Shown: positions 41,854 through 49,341 of the stretch, one piece after another | How positions within the stretch are numbered: the first letter of the stretch is position 1 | Layout of the letters: each line of letters starts with the position of its first letter | Source: Streptomyces shenzhenensis | GTDB taxonomy: Bacteria; Actinomycetota; Actinomycetes; Streptomycetales; Streptomycetaceae | Assembly: GCF_021462265.1 (NCBI RefSeq) | Contig: NZ_JAJONF010000023.1 | Coordinates: 62,001-126,000 of the forward strand | Direction of reading: 5' to 3' | DNA: 64,000 nt | Program-made: the position numbers and the translations under genes | The notes under the pieces: generated by a model | Seen by the model: only the letters and a program-made list of their open reading frames with translations | What the model was told of the DNA's origin: nothing | Database searches by the model: none

Positions 41854-42468
41854 TCGATCTCGCCTTCGAGGCCCATTCACGGATGCCTGACCGAATGGGC
41901 ATTGTCCGGGACAGCCGCGTACGCATGTCAGAACGCCTTTCCGGGCGGACCGCGTACGCGTTGATCAGCCCGCCGATACTACCGCGCGGACCGGACCGGC
42001 CGAGGGGCCCGAGGGAGTACGGAGGTCCGCTCCGCGGCCTCCGACAGGACGTAAGCGCCAGTCACCGCATGCGGTACTGACCGGTCTCGCAACCCTTCAC
42101 GACAACTTCGGCCTTTAACCATGGTTGCTTGACGTCCCTCGGCCCGGGTTCCAGACTGGTCGTCACCAGAAGAGACCGAACGGTCCCTTCTGGCGCGGAC
42201 GTCATCCGTCAGCACGAAGAACTCCGGCTCTTGAGGCGGGTCGTACCGGTTGCAGGGAGTCGAACAGAAGAGACCACTTGGTCCAGCCGAGACCCGATGG
42301 CACGAGTGCCCGGCCGCTCCCATGCCCACCGGAGCCCACCCGGCCGGACCCGGCGCCACAGTGCCGTTTCAGACAGTTTCGCCGGCCGCACGGCGAGCCG
42401 GACCGAGGTTCCGCCCCACCCTGTCCGCACCCGGTGACCCCGCTGACCCCGCCCAGGAGCTCCGCGCC
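41854..42468. other. Large divergent intergenic region with palindromes
   Basis: About 615 bases between the TetR gene and the ATP-grasp-like gene. It contains a 10-bp palindrome AACCATGGTT at 42117-42126 and the 28-bp imperfect palindrome at 42166-42193. An open frame covers 42250-42468 upstream of the chosen ATP-grasp start, but it has no ribosome site and no family resemblance. I see no other gene. Confidence 0.5.
42166..42193. promoter_or_regulatory. 28-bp near-perfect palindrome, candidate operator
   Basis: The arms CCAGAAGAGACCG and CGGTCCCTTCTGG pair in 12 of 13 positions around AA. It lies about 310 bases upstream of the TetR start and 275 bases before the ATP-grasp-like start, between divergent genes. 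Size and symmetry fit an operator of a dimeric TetR-family repressor such as the one encoded beside it; no matching expression data are available. Confidence 0.55.
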
Positions 42469-43497
42469 ATGACCAGCGTCCCGCCCTCCGCCCTCGCGGC
42501 CGTGCTGCGGGCCGATCCCGCCGCCGGTGCCGTGGCGGTGGTCGCCCCGTACGACGGCGAGGGCTCGTATCCACGGGCCTTCGCGCGGTACGGCTGGCGG
42601 ACCGTGGCCGTCCTCCCGGAGCACCGGCTGCGCCCGCCGGCGTACCGGAACGCGCCGCCTCCCTCCGGGTACGGCGACACGGTGGTGCACCGGGGGCTGC
42701 GCCAGACGGTCAAGGCGCTGCGGGCGCTGGGGGTGTCTGCCGTCGTCGCGGGCGGCGCGGGGGGCATCGAGCTGGCCGAGCGGATCGCCTGGCAGCTCGG
42801 TCTTCCGGGCGCCGATCCGGCGTCCTCGGCGCTGAGGTACGACCGCGGCGCCCAGGCGGCCCGGCTGGCCCGGGTGGGGATCCCGGCACTGCGGGGCATC
42901 CGCACCGCGCGGCTGGCCGACGCCGTGGCCTGGGCCCGGTCGTACCCCACGGCCGGTTACCTGCTCGCCCCGGCGGCCGCCGGAACCCCGGTCGACGCGG
43001 TGGGGTGCGCGGACGAACGCGGGATCGGCGCGGCCTGGCCGGCGCTGTGGCACGCGGCCGCCCGGCACTCCGGCAGCCCGCACCTGGTGCTCACCGAGGT
43101 GCCCGGCCGCCGCCGGTACACGGTCGACACCGTCACCCGTCCGGGCCCGGACGGGCGGCCCGAACATGTCGTCACCGGCCTGCGGGTGGACGCCCCCGTC
43201 GGCGCGCGCCCGCCGGGCGGCCCGCAGGCCCGGGCCCTCGCGCGCTACACGGCCCGGGTGCTGGACGCGCTCGGCGTGGTGTGCGGCCCGGCCACCACCC
43301 GGCTCGCGTACGGCGACGACGGCACGGCGGGCGACGGCACGGCGGGCGACGGGCCGCGGCTGGTCTGCGCGCTCGCGGCGCCGGTCATGACACCGGCCGA
43401 CGAGGCACCACGGACGGCGGCGGACCGCCACCGGCCGGACGGCGTGCCGGTCCCCCGGACCACGCCCGGCGGCCCCTTCTTCCACGGCCGTTCCTGA
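42469..43497 (+). CDS. ATP-grasp-like protein, probably without catalytic residues
   Basis: 342 residues from the ATG at 42469 (AGGAG about 10 bases upstream). The first 130 residues match the pre-ATP-grasp domain of carboxylate-amine ligase-type enzymes (WRTVAVLPEHRL, VSAVVAGGAGGIELAERIAWQLGLPGADP). The next part follows the ATP-grasp layout, but YPTAGYLLAPAAAG replaces the usual VLKP..S-G nucleotide loop and RLVCALAAPV replaces the metal-binding VEVGARL. It also ends soon after, where the family has 60-80 more residues. It may be inactive, regulatory or decaying. It sits beside a GBL-receptor-like gene, where biosynthetic genes are often found. Confidence 0.65.
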   Translation: MTSVPPSALAAVLRADPAAGAVAVVAPYDGEGSYPRAFARYGWRTVAVLPEHRLRPPAYRNAPPPSGYGDTVVHRGLRQTVKALRALGVSAVVAGGAGGIELAERIAWQLGLPGADPASSALRYDRGAQAARLARVGIPALRGIRTARLADAVAWARSYPTAGYLLAPAAAGTPVDAVGCADERGIGAAWPALWHAAARHSGSPHLVLTEVPGRRRYTVDTVTRPGPDGRPEHVVTGLRVDAPVGARPPGGPQARALARYTARVLDALGVVCGPATTRLAYGDDGTAGDGTAGDGPRLVCALAAPVMTPADEAPRTAADRHRPDGVPVPRTTPGGPFFHGRS

Positions 43498-43539
43498 CCC
43501 GGGCCACCGCACGCACCCCACCACCCGAGAGGAGCCCCC

Positions 43540-43706
43540 GTGCCCACGTCACCCGCACACCGGTCCGGCCCCGCCCGCCCCCGGCGCCTGCTGACCGGGA
43601 ACGCCCGCATCCTGGAGCTGGGCGTACCGCGGACCGGTCCTGGCCCGGCCGGCCCGGGCCGGCCGGGCGAGCACGTCGTGACCGCCGTTGACCGCCGTGC
43701 CCGACG
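43540..43706 (+). pseudogene. Cut-off gene start downstream of the ATP-grasp-like gene
   Basis: A good ribosome site (AGAGGAG at 43525) precedes the GTG at 43540, and about 50 residues follow (ending near HVVTAVDRRARRH). The frame then runs into the antisense of the truncated permease gene at 43707. No family was recognised. I read it as the 5' end of a lost gene of the same operon, cut at the junction; it could also be a short real peptide. Confidence 0.4.
43643..43668. repeat. 26-bp perfect GC-only palindrome
   Basis: The sequence from 43643 to 43668 is identical to its reverse complement, built of CCGG/GGCC words around GGCCCGGGCC. It has no spacer, so as RNA it would form a hairpin with a tiny loop. 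It lies inside the cut-off gene start, 38 bases before the truncated permease gene, close to a rearrangement junction. Confidence 0.7.
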
Positions 43707-44080
43707 TCACCTGGTCGCGCCGCGCATGAAGCCGTGGCAGATGAAGCGCTGCAGGCACCGGAAGACGACGAGTGTCGGCAGGATGACCAGGATCGCGCCC
43801 GCCGAGATGATCTCCCAGTGCGCTCCGTAGCGGCCCCGGAAGCGGAACAGGGTCGTCGAGATGACGCCGAGGTTCTGGGACGGCATGTAGAGGAACGGGA
43901 TGTAGAAGTCGTTGTAGACGGCGATCCCCTTCACGATCACCACGGTCGCGATCGCCGGTTTCAGCAGCGGCAGGATGATCCTCAGGCAGATGGTGAACGC
44001 GTTCGCGCCGTCGAGGCGGGCCGATTCGTCCGGGGAGACCGGGATCGAGCGGACGAACTGCAGGAAGAGCGCGGGCTTCC
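43707..44080 (-). pseudogene. Truncated carbohydrate ABC permease (MalG-type), C-terminal part only
   Basis: About 120 residues of a MalG-like permease: LFLQFVRSIPVSPDESARLDGANAF (the EAA loop that docks on the ATPase), then IILPLLKPAIATVVIV, WND-like YNDFYIPFLYM and the last membrane helix. The first two thirds of the protein are absent. Upstream (44080-44180) the frame enters a dispersed intergenic repeat, so the 5' part was lost at that point. No partner permease or binding protein is nearby. It is a decayed fragment in the accessory island. Confidence 0.8.
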
Positions 44081-44108
44081 TACGTCGGTTGCTGAGCCGC
44101 CGCGCAGA

Positions 44109-44177
44109 GGGCCAGCCCCCGCGGCGGAGCCGCATGCCGATACAGTCCATACAGTCCCGCGCCCCTGAAGGGGCGCT
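44109..44177 (-). repeat. Dispersed intergenic repeat, copy G, with internal duplication
   Basis: On the minus strand: GCGCCCC-TTCA-GGGGCGC stem, then GGGACTGTAT followed by a second GGACTGTAT, then CGGCATGCGGCTCCGCCGCG and GGGGGCTGGCC. The doubled GACTGTAT is not seen in the other copies. It lies at the broken 5' end of the permease fragment, so it may have been involved in that junction. Confidence 0.7.
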
Positions 44178-44250
44178 CCAGCGGAGGCACCTTCGTATGT
44201 GACCTTCGCCGCTCCCCCCGCCAGGACTGGGCAGTCACGTTACTCATAAG

Positions 44251-44276
44251 TAGCATGGGTCTGAGCGCGCGCTCAG
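44251..44276 (+). promoter_or_regulatory. fadAB promoter region with 16-bp perfect palindrome
   Basis: TAGCAT at 44251-44256 is a good -10, and the palindrome CTGAGCGC/GCGCTCAG fills 44261-44276, over the expected transcription start. A repressor bound there would block initiation. TetR-type repressors of fatty-acid degradation genes bind sites of this kind; which one acts here is not shown. No clear -35 is seen. Confidence 0.5.
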
Positions 44277-44320
44277 CGCATCGCAGCAGTGCCATCCCGC
44301 ACCCTGGAGGAGAGCCAATC

Positions 44321-45562
44321 GTGCCTCGTACCGTCAGGGATGTCGTCTTCGTCGACGGCGTCCGTACCCCGTTCGGCAAGGCGGGCCCGAAGGGCATCTA
44401 CCACGAGACCCGCGCCGACGACCTCGTCGTGAAGGCGATCCGGGAGCTGCTGCGCCGCAACCCCGGGCTGGACACCAAGAAGATCGACGAGGTCGCCGTC
44501 GCCGCGACCACGCAGATCGGTGACCAGGGCCTGACCATCGGCCGTACCGCGGGCATTCTCGCGGGCCTGCCGACCTCCGTGCCCGGCTACTCCATCGACC
44601 GCATGTGCGCGGGCGCCCTGACCGCCGTCACCACGGTCGCCGGTTCCGTCGCCTTCGGCGCGTACGACGTCGCCATCGCCGGCGGTGTCGAGCACATGGG
44701 CCGGCACCCGATGGGTGAGGGCGTGGACCCGAACCCGCGGTTCGTCAGCGAGAAGCTGGTCGACGAGTCGGCGCTGTTCATGGGCATGACCGCCGAGAAC
44801 CTGCACGACCGCTACCCGCAGATCACCAAGCTGCGCGCCGACGAGTACGCGGTGCGCTCGCAGGAGAAGGCCGCCAAGGCGTACGCCAACGGCAAGATCC
44901 AGGCGGACCTGGTACCGATCTCGGTGCGCCGGACCGCTGCAGTCGACGGCGGCTCCGCCGCGGGGTCGGGCGGCGAGACCGGCTGGGGCCTGGTCACCGC
45001 CGACGAGCCGATGCGGCCGGGTACCACCCTGGAGAACCTGTCGGGGCTCAAGACGCCGTTCCGTGTGCACGGGCGGGTCACCGCAGGCAACGCGGCCGGT
45101 CTGAACGACGGTGCGACCGCCGCGATCATCGCCTCCGAGGACTTCGCCCGCGAGAACAACCTGCCGGTGAAGATGCGGCTCGTCTCCTACGCCTTCGTGG
45201 GTGTCGAGCCCGAGGTCATGGGCTACGGCCCGATCCCGGCCACCGAGAAGGCGCTCGCCCAGGCGGGGCTGTCCATCTCCGACATCGGTCTGTTCGAGAT
45301 CAACGAGGCCTTCGCCGTGCAGGTACTGGCCTTCCTCGAGCACTACGGCATCGCGGACGACGACGAGCGCGTCAACCAGTACGGCGGCGCCATCGCCTTC
45401 GGTCACCCGCTGGCCTCCTCCGGCGTGCGTCTGATGACGCAGCTGGCCCGCCAGTTCGAGGAGCAGCCGAACGTCCGCTACGGCCTGACCACCATGTGCG
45501 TCGGCTTCGGCATGGGCGCGACGGTCATCTGGGAGAACCCGCACTTCGAGGGGGACAAGTGA
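44321..45562 (+). CDS. fadA: Acetyl-CoA C-acyltransferase (3-ketoacyl-CoA thiolase)
   Basis: 413 residues. The acylated cysteine is Cys96 in SIDRMCAGAL; the other catalytic residues lie in GHPLASSG (His) and TTMCVGFGMG (Cys), with NEAF in between. It splits 3-ketoacyl-CoA into acetyl-CoA and a shortened acyl-CoA, the last step of beta-oxidation. The GTG at 44321, with GGAGGAG upstream, is preferred to the ATG at 44255, which overlaps the putative promoter palindrome. The stop overlaps the fadB start by 4 bases, as expected for a FadA-FadB complex. Confidence 0.95.
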   Translation: MPRTVRDVVFVDGVRTPFGKAGPKGIYHETRADDLVVKAIRELLRRNPGLDTKKIDEVAVAATTQIGDQGLTIGRTAGILAGLPTSVPGYSIDRMCAGALTAVTTVAGSVAFGAYDVAIAGGVEHMGRHPMGEGVDPNPRFVSEKLVDESALFMGMTAENLHDRYPQITKLRADEYAVRSQEKAAKAYANGKIQADLVPISVRRTAAVDGGSAAGSGGETGWGLVTADEPMRPGTTLENLSGLKTPFRVHGRVTAGNAAGLNDGATAAIIASEDFARENNLPVKMRLVSYAFVGVEPEVMGYGPIPATEKALAQAGLSISDIGLFEINEAFAVQVLAFLEHYGIADDDERVNQYGGAIAFGHPLASSGVRLMTQLARQFEEQPNVRYGLTTMCVGFGMGATVIWENPHFEGDK

Positions 45563-47688
45563 GCACCACCGCCGAGCTTCTGAAGCAGGCTTCGGACCTG
45601 TTCCCCGACGAGGTCGTGACGTCGGCGCACGTACGCCACTTCGACCTGCCGGCCGGGGCCGGCCGCTTCGCGCTGATCACCCTGGACAACGGCCTGGACC
45701 ACACCAAGCCGACCACCTTCGGCCCGGCCTCGCTGGCGAACCTCAACACCGCCATCGACCAGGTGGAGAAGGAGGCTGCCGAGGGCACCGTCGTCGGTGT
45801 CGGCATCACCGGCAAGCCGTTCATCTTCGCCGTCGGCGCGGACCTCAAGGGCGTCGAGCTCCTCAAGGAGCACGAGCACGCGCTGGCCATCGGCAAGGGC
45901 GGACACGAGGTCTTCAAGCGCCTCGCGGGCCTCGCGGTGCCGACCTTCGCGTACTACAACGGTGCCGCCATGGGCGGTGGCGTCGAGGTCGGTCTGCACT
46001 GCACGTACCGGACCGTGTCCAAGGCCATCCCGGCGTTCTCGCTGCCCGAGGTCTTCCTGGGCCTGGTGCCGGGCTGGGGCGGCTGCGCGCTGCTGCCGAA
46101 CCTGATCGGCGCCGACAAAGCCGTCTCCGTCATCATCGAGAACAGCCTCAACCAGAACAAGCAGCTCAAGGGGCAGCAGGTCTTCGACCTCGGCATCGCC
46201 GACGCCCTCTTCGAGGGCGCCGACTTCCTGGAGCAGTCGCTGATCTGGACGGCCGCCGTGCTCAAGGGCGACATCGAGGTCGAGCGTCCGGTGATCGACC
46301 GCGGCGAGGCCTGGGACCAGGCCGTCGCCCGCGGCCGCTTCATCGCGGACTCCAAGGTGCACGGCGCGGCCCCGGCCGCCTACCGCGCGCTGGACATCAT
46401 CGCCACCGCCAAGAACGGCGACCTCCAGCAGGGCTACGACGCCGAGGACCAGGCCCTCGCCGACCTGATCATGGGCGGTGAACTGCGCGCCGGCATCTAC
46501 GCGTTCAACCTGGTGCAGAAGCGCGGCAAGCGCCCGGCGGGCGCGCCCGACAAGAACCTGGCGCGTCCGGTCACCAAGGTGGGCGTCGTGGGCGCGGGGC
46601 TCATGGCCTCGCAGCTCGCCCTGCTCTTCCTGCGCCGCCTGGAGGTGCCGGTCGTGCTGACCGACATCGACCAGGAGCGCGTCGACAAGGGCGTGGGCTA
46701 CGTCCACGCCGAGATCGACAAGCTGCTCGGCAAGGGCCGTGTCAACCAGGACAAGGCCAACCGCCTCAAGGCCCTGGTCTCCGGTGTGCTGGACAAGGCC
46801 GAGGGCTTCTCCGACGCGGACTTCGTCATCGAGGCCGTGTTCGAGGAGATCGGTGTCAAGCAGCAGGTGTTCGCGGAGGTCGAGGCGGTCGCCCCGGCGC
46901 ACGCGATTCTCGCCACCAACACCTCCTCCCTCTCGGTGACCGAGATGGCGTCGAAGCTCCGGCACCCCGAGCGGGTCGTGGGCTTCCACTTCTTCAACCC
47001 GGTCGCCGTCCTCCCGCTCCTGGAGATCGTGCGCGGCGAGCAGACCGACGACGCCTCACTGGCCACGGCGTTCGCCGTCGCCAAGAAGCTGAAGAAGACC
47101 GCGGTCCTGGTCAAGGACGCCCCGGCGTTCGTCGTGAACCGCATCCTCACCCGCTTCATGGGCGAGATCCAGAACGTCATCGACGAGGGCACCCCGGTCG
47201 AGGTCGCGGAGAAGGCGGTCGAGCCGCTGGGTCTGCCGATGTCGCCGCTCGTCCTCCTCGAACTGGTCGGTCCGGCCATCGGTCTGCACGTCTCGGAGAC
47301 CCTCAACCGGGCCTTCCCGGACCGCTTCACGGTCTCCCCGAACCTCGCGGCCGTCGTCAAGGCGGGCAAGCGCGGCTTCTACGTGTACGACAGCGGGAAG
47401 CCGGAGCTGGACCCGGAGGTCGCCGCGCTGCTCAAGCAGGGTGACTCGGTCCTCAGCGAGGAGCAGGTCCGAGACCGGGTCCTGGACGCCGTCGCCCAGG
47501 AGATCGGGCTCATGCTCGACGAGGGTGTCGTCGCCGAGGCCCAGGACATCGACCTCTGCCTGATCACGGGCGCCGGCTGGCCCTTCCACCTGGGCGGCAT
47601 CACGCCGTACCTGGACCGCGAGGGCGTCTCGGAGCGCGTGAACGGCAAGAAGTTCCTGGCCCCGGGCGTGGCGTCGGTGCCCGCGTAA
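45559..47688 (+). CDS. fadB: Multifunctional fatty-acid oxidation protein FadB (enoyl-CoA hydratase / 3-hydroxyacyl-CoA dehydrogenase)
   Basis: 709 residues. The N-terminal crotonase domain has GKPFIFAVGADLKG, YYNGAAMGGGVEVGLHC (oxyanion Gly) and LPEVFLGLVPGWGG with the catalytic Glu. The NAD domain has VGVVGAGLMASQLALLFL and the dehydrogenase motif VVGFHFFNPVAVLPLLEIV with the catalytic His; a C-terminal 3HCDH domain completes it. It hydrates enoyl-CoA and oxidises the product in the cytosol, passing it to FadA. Translationally coupled to fadA through GTGA and followed by a strong terminator. Confidence 0.96.
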   Translation: MSTTAELLKQASDLFPDEVVTSAHVRHFDLPAGAGRFALITLDNGLDHTKPTTFGPASLANLNTAIDQVEKEAAEGTVVGVGITGKPFIFAVGADLKGVELLKEHEHALAIGKGGHEVFKRLAGLAVPTFAYYNGAAMGGGVEVGLHCTYRTVSKAIPAFSLPEVFLGLVPGWGGCALLPNLIGADKAVSVIIENSLNQNKQLKGQQVFDLGIADALFEGADFLEQSLIWTAAVLKGDIEVERPVIDRGEAWDQAVARGRFIADSKVHGAAPAAYRALDIIATAKNGDLQQGYDAEDQALADLIMGGELRAGIYAFNLVQKRGKRPAGAPDKNLARPVTKVGVVGAGLMASQLALLFLRRLEVPVVLTDIDQERVDKGVGYVHAEIDKLLGKGRVNQDKANRLKALVSGVLDKAEGFSDADFVIEAVFEEIGVKQQVFAEVEAVAPAHAILATNTSSLSVTEMASKLRHPERVVGFHFFNPVAVLPLLEIVRGEQTDDASLATAFAVAKKLKKTAVLVKDAPAFVVNRILTRFMGEIQNVIDEGTPVEVAEKAVEPLGLPMSPLVLLELVGPAIGLHVSETLNRAFPDRFTVSPNLAAVVKAGKRGFYVYDSGKPELDPEVAALLKQGDSVLSEEQVRDRVLDAVAQEIGLMLDEGVVAEAQDIDLCLITGAGWPFHLGGITPYLDREGVSERVNGKKFLAPGVASVPA

Positions 47689-47704
47689 CGGCCACAGCAC
47701 GCTG

Positions 47705-47739
47705 AAGGGGCCCTCCGCACCACGCGGAGGGCCCCTTTT
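47705..47739 (+). terminator. Rho-independent terminator of fadAB
   Basis: Perfect 14-bp arms AAGGGGCCCTCCGC (47705-47718) and GCGGAGGGCCCCTT (47724-47737) around ACCAC, ending in TTTT. It lies 17 bases after the fadB stop and also faces the convergent gene whose stop is at 47784, so it serves both strands. Confidence 0.92.
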
Positions 47740-47783
47740 CCCGTTCTCCCGTGCGTTTCCGGAAGCCGGTCCGGGCGCGGAGG

Positions 47784-48800
47784 TCAGACCGCGCGCCAGG
47801 CCGCGAGCGCCAGCCCCGGCTCGTCCTTGCGGCGGGTGAGCAGGAACTGGCCGGTGGACGGCGACAGGCTCGCCGCGGCCACCCGGCCCTCCGCGTCCGT
47901 GGTCAGGGCGACCCGGGCGTCGGCGGGGAGTTGTGGTCCCGACTCGGTCCACCAGGCGCCCGCCCGCTCGTCCTCGGTCGGATACGCGGCGAAGGCCACC
48001 CGGCCGCTCGCCGAGCGCTGGGCGAGCAGGGTGCAGTCGTACCCGTCGAGTTCGCAGCGGACCGCGGCGACCGGGCCGGGCCCGGCGGACGGCAGCAGGG
48101 TGTGCGGCTTGCCGCCCGGACGCCAGGCGCAGAGGTCCCCGGACTCGTCGGTGTAGTAGAGGGTGGTGCTCTCGGCCGAGGTGGCGAGGGCGGTGAGGGT
48201 GCCCGGCCGGACCGGGGTCTCAAGCGTCTCCAGGAGCACCGGCGGCTTGCCGGCCTCCTCCTGGCGCCAGTGCACGATGCCGCCGGGCACGGCCGCGTAC
48301 ACCTCGACGCGCCCCGACTCCCCGGTCACCGCCGCGAGCCCGTCCTCGACCTGCCGCCCCTTCAGGTCCCGCCACGGCTCCCAGCCGCCCTTCTCCTTCT
48401 GGGCGACCATGCTCACCCCGCGCCCCCGGTCGCGGACGAAGACATGGGCGCGGCCCTCCGCGTCCACGGCCACGGCCGGCCCGCCGGTGACGTCGCCCTT
48501 CTTGTTCGGATGGCCGATCGACTGCCAGTCCAGGGCGGCCAGATGCGGCCGGTAGTGCGTGGAGTGGACGAGACCCGACTCACCCCGCACGGTGGGCCGC
48601 CAGGCGACCAGGTGGGCGTATCCGTTGGCCCCCTGCCCCACCGAGAAGCCGGCATGCAGCCGCTGGTCGCCGCCCACTTTCCGGGGCGCGCCCCAGGGCG
48701 CGCCGGGTCCGCGTTCGGCGCGGCACAGCACGGCGTCGCCCGACGGCAGATAGACACTGAGCCGGCCGTCACGGCCGCGAAGGAGCCAGTCGCCGTTCAC
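47784..48800 (-). CDS. Beta-propeller-like protein of unknown function
   Basis: 338 residues with a recurrent pattern of about 45 residues: a short strand block, a Trp or His, then a Gly-Asp turn (GPAVAVDAEGRAHVFVRD, AAVTGESGRVEVYAAVPGGIVHW, ALTTDAEGRVAAASL). This is typical of PLL/tachylectin-type or related propellers. No signal peptide, so it should be cytosolic unless exported otherwise. No catalytic motif was recognised. GTG start overlapping no neighbour; conserved position after fadAB. Confidence 0.75.
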   Translation of the reverse strand: MNGDWLLRGRDGRLSVYLPSGDAVLCRAERGPGAPWGAPRKVGGDQRLHAGFSVGQGANGYAHLVAWRPTVRGESGLVHSTHYRPHLAALDWQSIGHPNKKGDVTGGPAVAVDAEGRAHVFVRDRGRGVSMVAQKEKGGWEPWRDLKGRQVEDGLAAVTGESGRVEVYAAVPGGIVHWRQEEAGKPPVLLETLETPVRPGTLTALATSAESTTLYYTDESGDLCAWRPGGKPHTLLPSAGPGPVAAVRCELDGYDCTLLAQRSASGRVAFAAYPTEDERAGAWWTESGPQLPADARVALTTDAEGRVAAASLSPSTGQFLLTRRKDEPGLALAAWRAV

Positions 48801-48864
48801 CGCTTCACTCTAAGCGGGGCCGTTCGCGGCAGTGGAGCGGCCCCGGGCGTGCGAGGCTTGGGGC

Positions 48865-49236
48865 ATGGAAGACGAAGCTCCCCTGCTGGTGATCGTCGAC
48901 GGCGCGAACGTCGTCGGGGCACGGCCGGACGGCTGGTGGCGGGACCGCAAGGGGGCCGCCGAGCGGCTCCGGGACCGGCTCGCCGAGCGGGGGCTGCCCG
49001 GCCGGCCGACGCCGGTCGAGCTGGTGCTCGTCGTCGAGGGCGCGGCCCGCGGGGTGGCGTCGGTGCCCGGGGTACGGGTGGAGTCGGCACCCGGCAGCGG
49101 CGACGACCGGATCGTGGAGCTGGCCGCCGAGGACCCCGGCCGGCCCCGGCTCGTCATCACCGCCGACCGTGAACTGCGGGGCAGGGTCACCGAGTTGGGC
49201 GCCGAGGTGATCGGGCCGAGCGCCCTGCTGCACTGA
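48865..49236 (+). CDS. NYN/PIN-like domain protein (putative ribonuclease)
   Basis: 123 residues. The fold is shown by LLVIVDGANVVGARPDGWW (first Asp and Asn of the active site), ELVLVVEG, APGSGDDRIVELA (second acidic cluster) and RLVITADRELRGRV (third Asp). NYN/PIN proteins cut or trim RNA with metal ions. Small stand-alone versions are common in Streptomyces with no assigned substrate. The ATG at 48865 has no ribosome site; GAGGCT ends 6 bases before it, so a leaderless start is possible. Confidence 0.88.
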   Translation: MEDEAPLLVIVDGANVVGARPDGWWRDRKGAAERLRDRLAERGLPGRPTPVELVLVVEGAARGVASVPGVRVESAPGSGDDRIVELAAEDPGRPRLVITADRELRGRVTELGAEVIGPSALLH

Positions 49237-49274
49237 GCGGGGCACTCCGCCGGAAGTACCGCGACACGCCGGCT

Positions 49275-49341
49275 GTGGCGCCGTCGTGGCTGGTCGCGCA
49301 GTTCCTCCCCCAGCCTTCGGCCGGGGTACCCCCAGCGCCCC
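49275..49341 (-). repeat. Dispersed intergenic repeat, copy H, split by a second hairpin module
   Basis: Read on the minus strand it starts directly at the stop of the GT39-like gene: AAGGGGCGC, then a hairpin module TGGGGGTACCCC ... GGGGGAG around GGCCGAAGGC. The normal repeat then resumes with GAACTGCGCGACCAGCCACG. The module interrupts the usual GCGCGGGGAAC core. It separates two convergent genes. Confidence 0.72.

Noticed and set aside
42250..42468. 73-residue N-terminal extension of the ATP-grasp-like protein
   Set aside because: No ribosome site at the upstream start and the residues do not match the family; the ATG at 42469 has AGGAG at the right distance.
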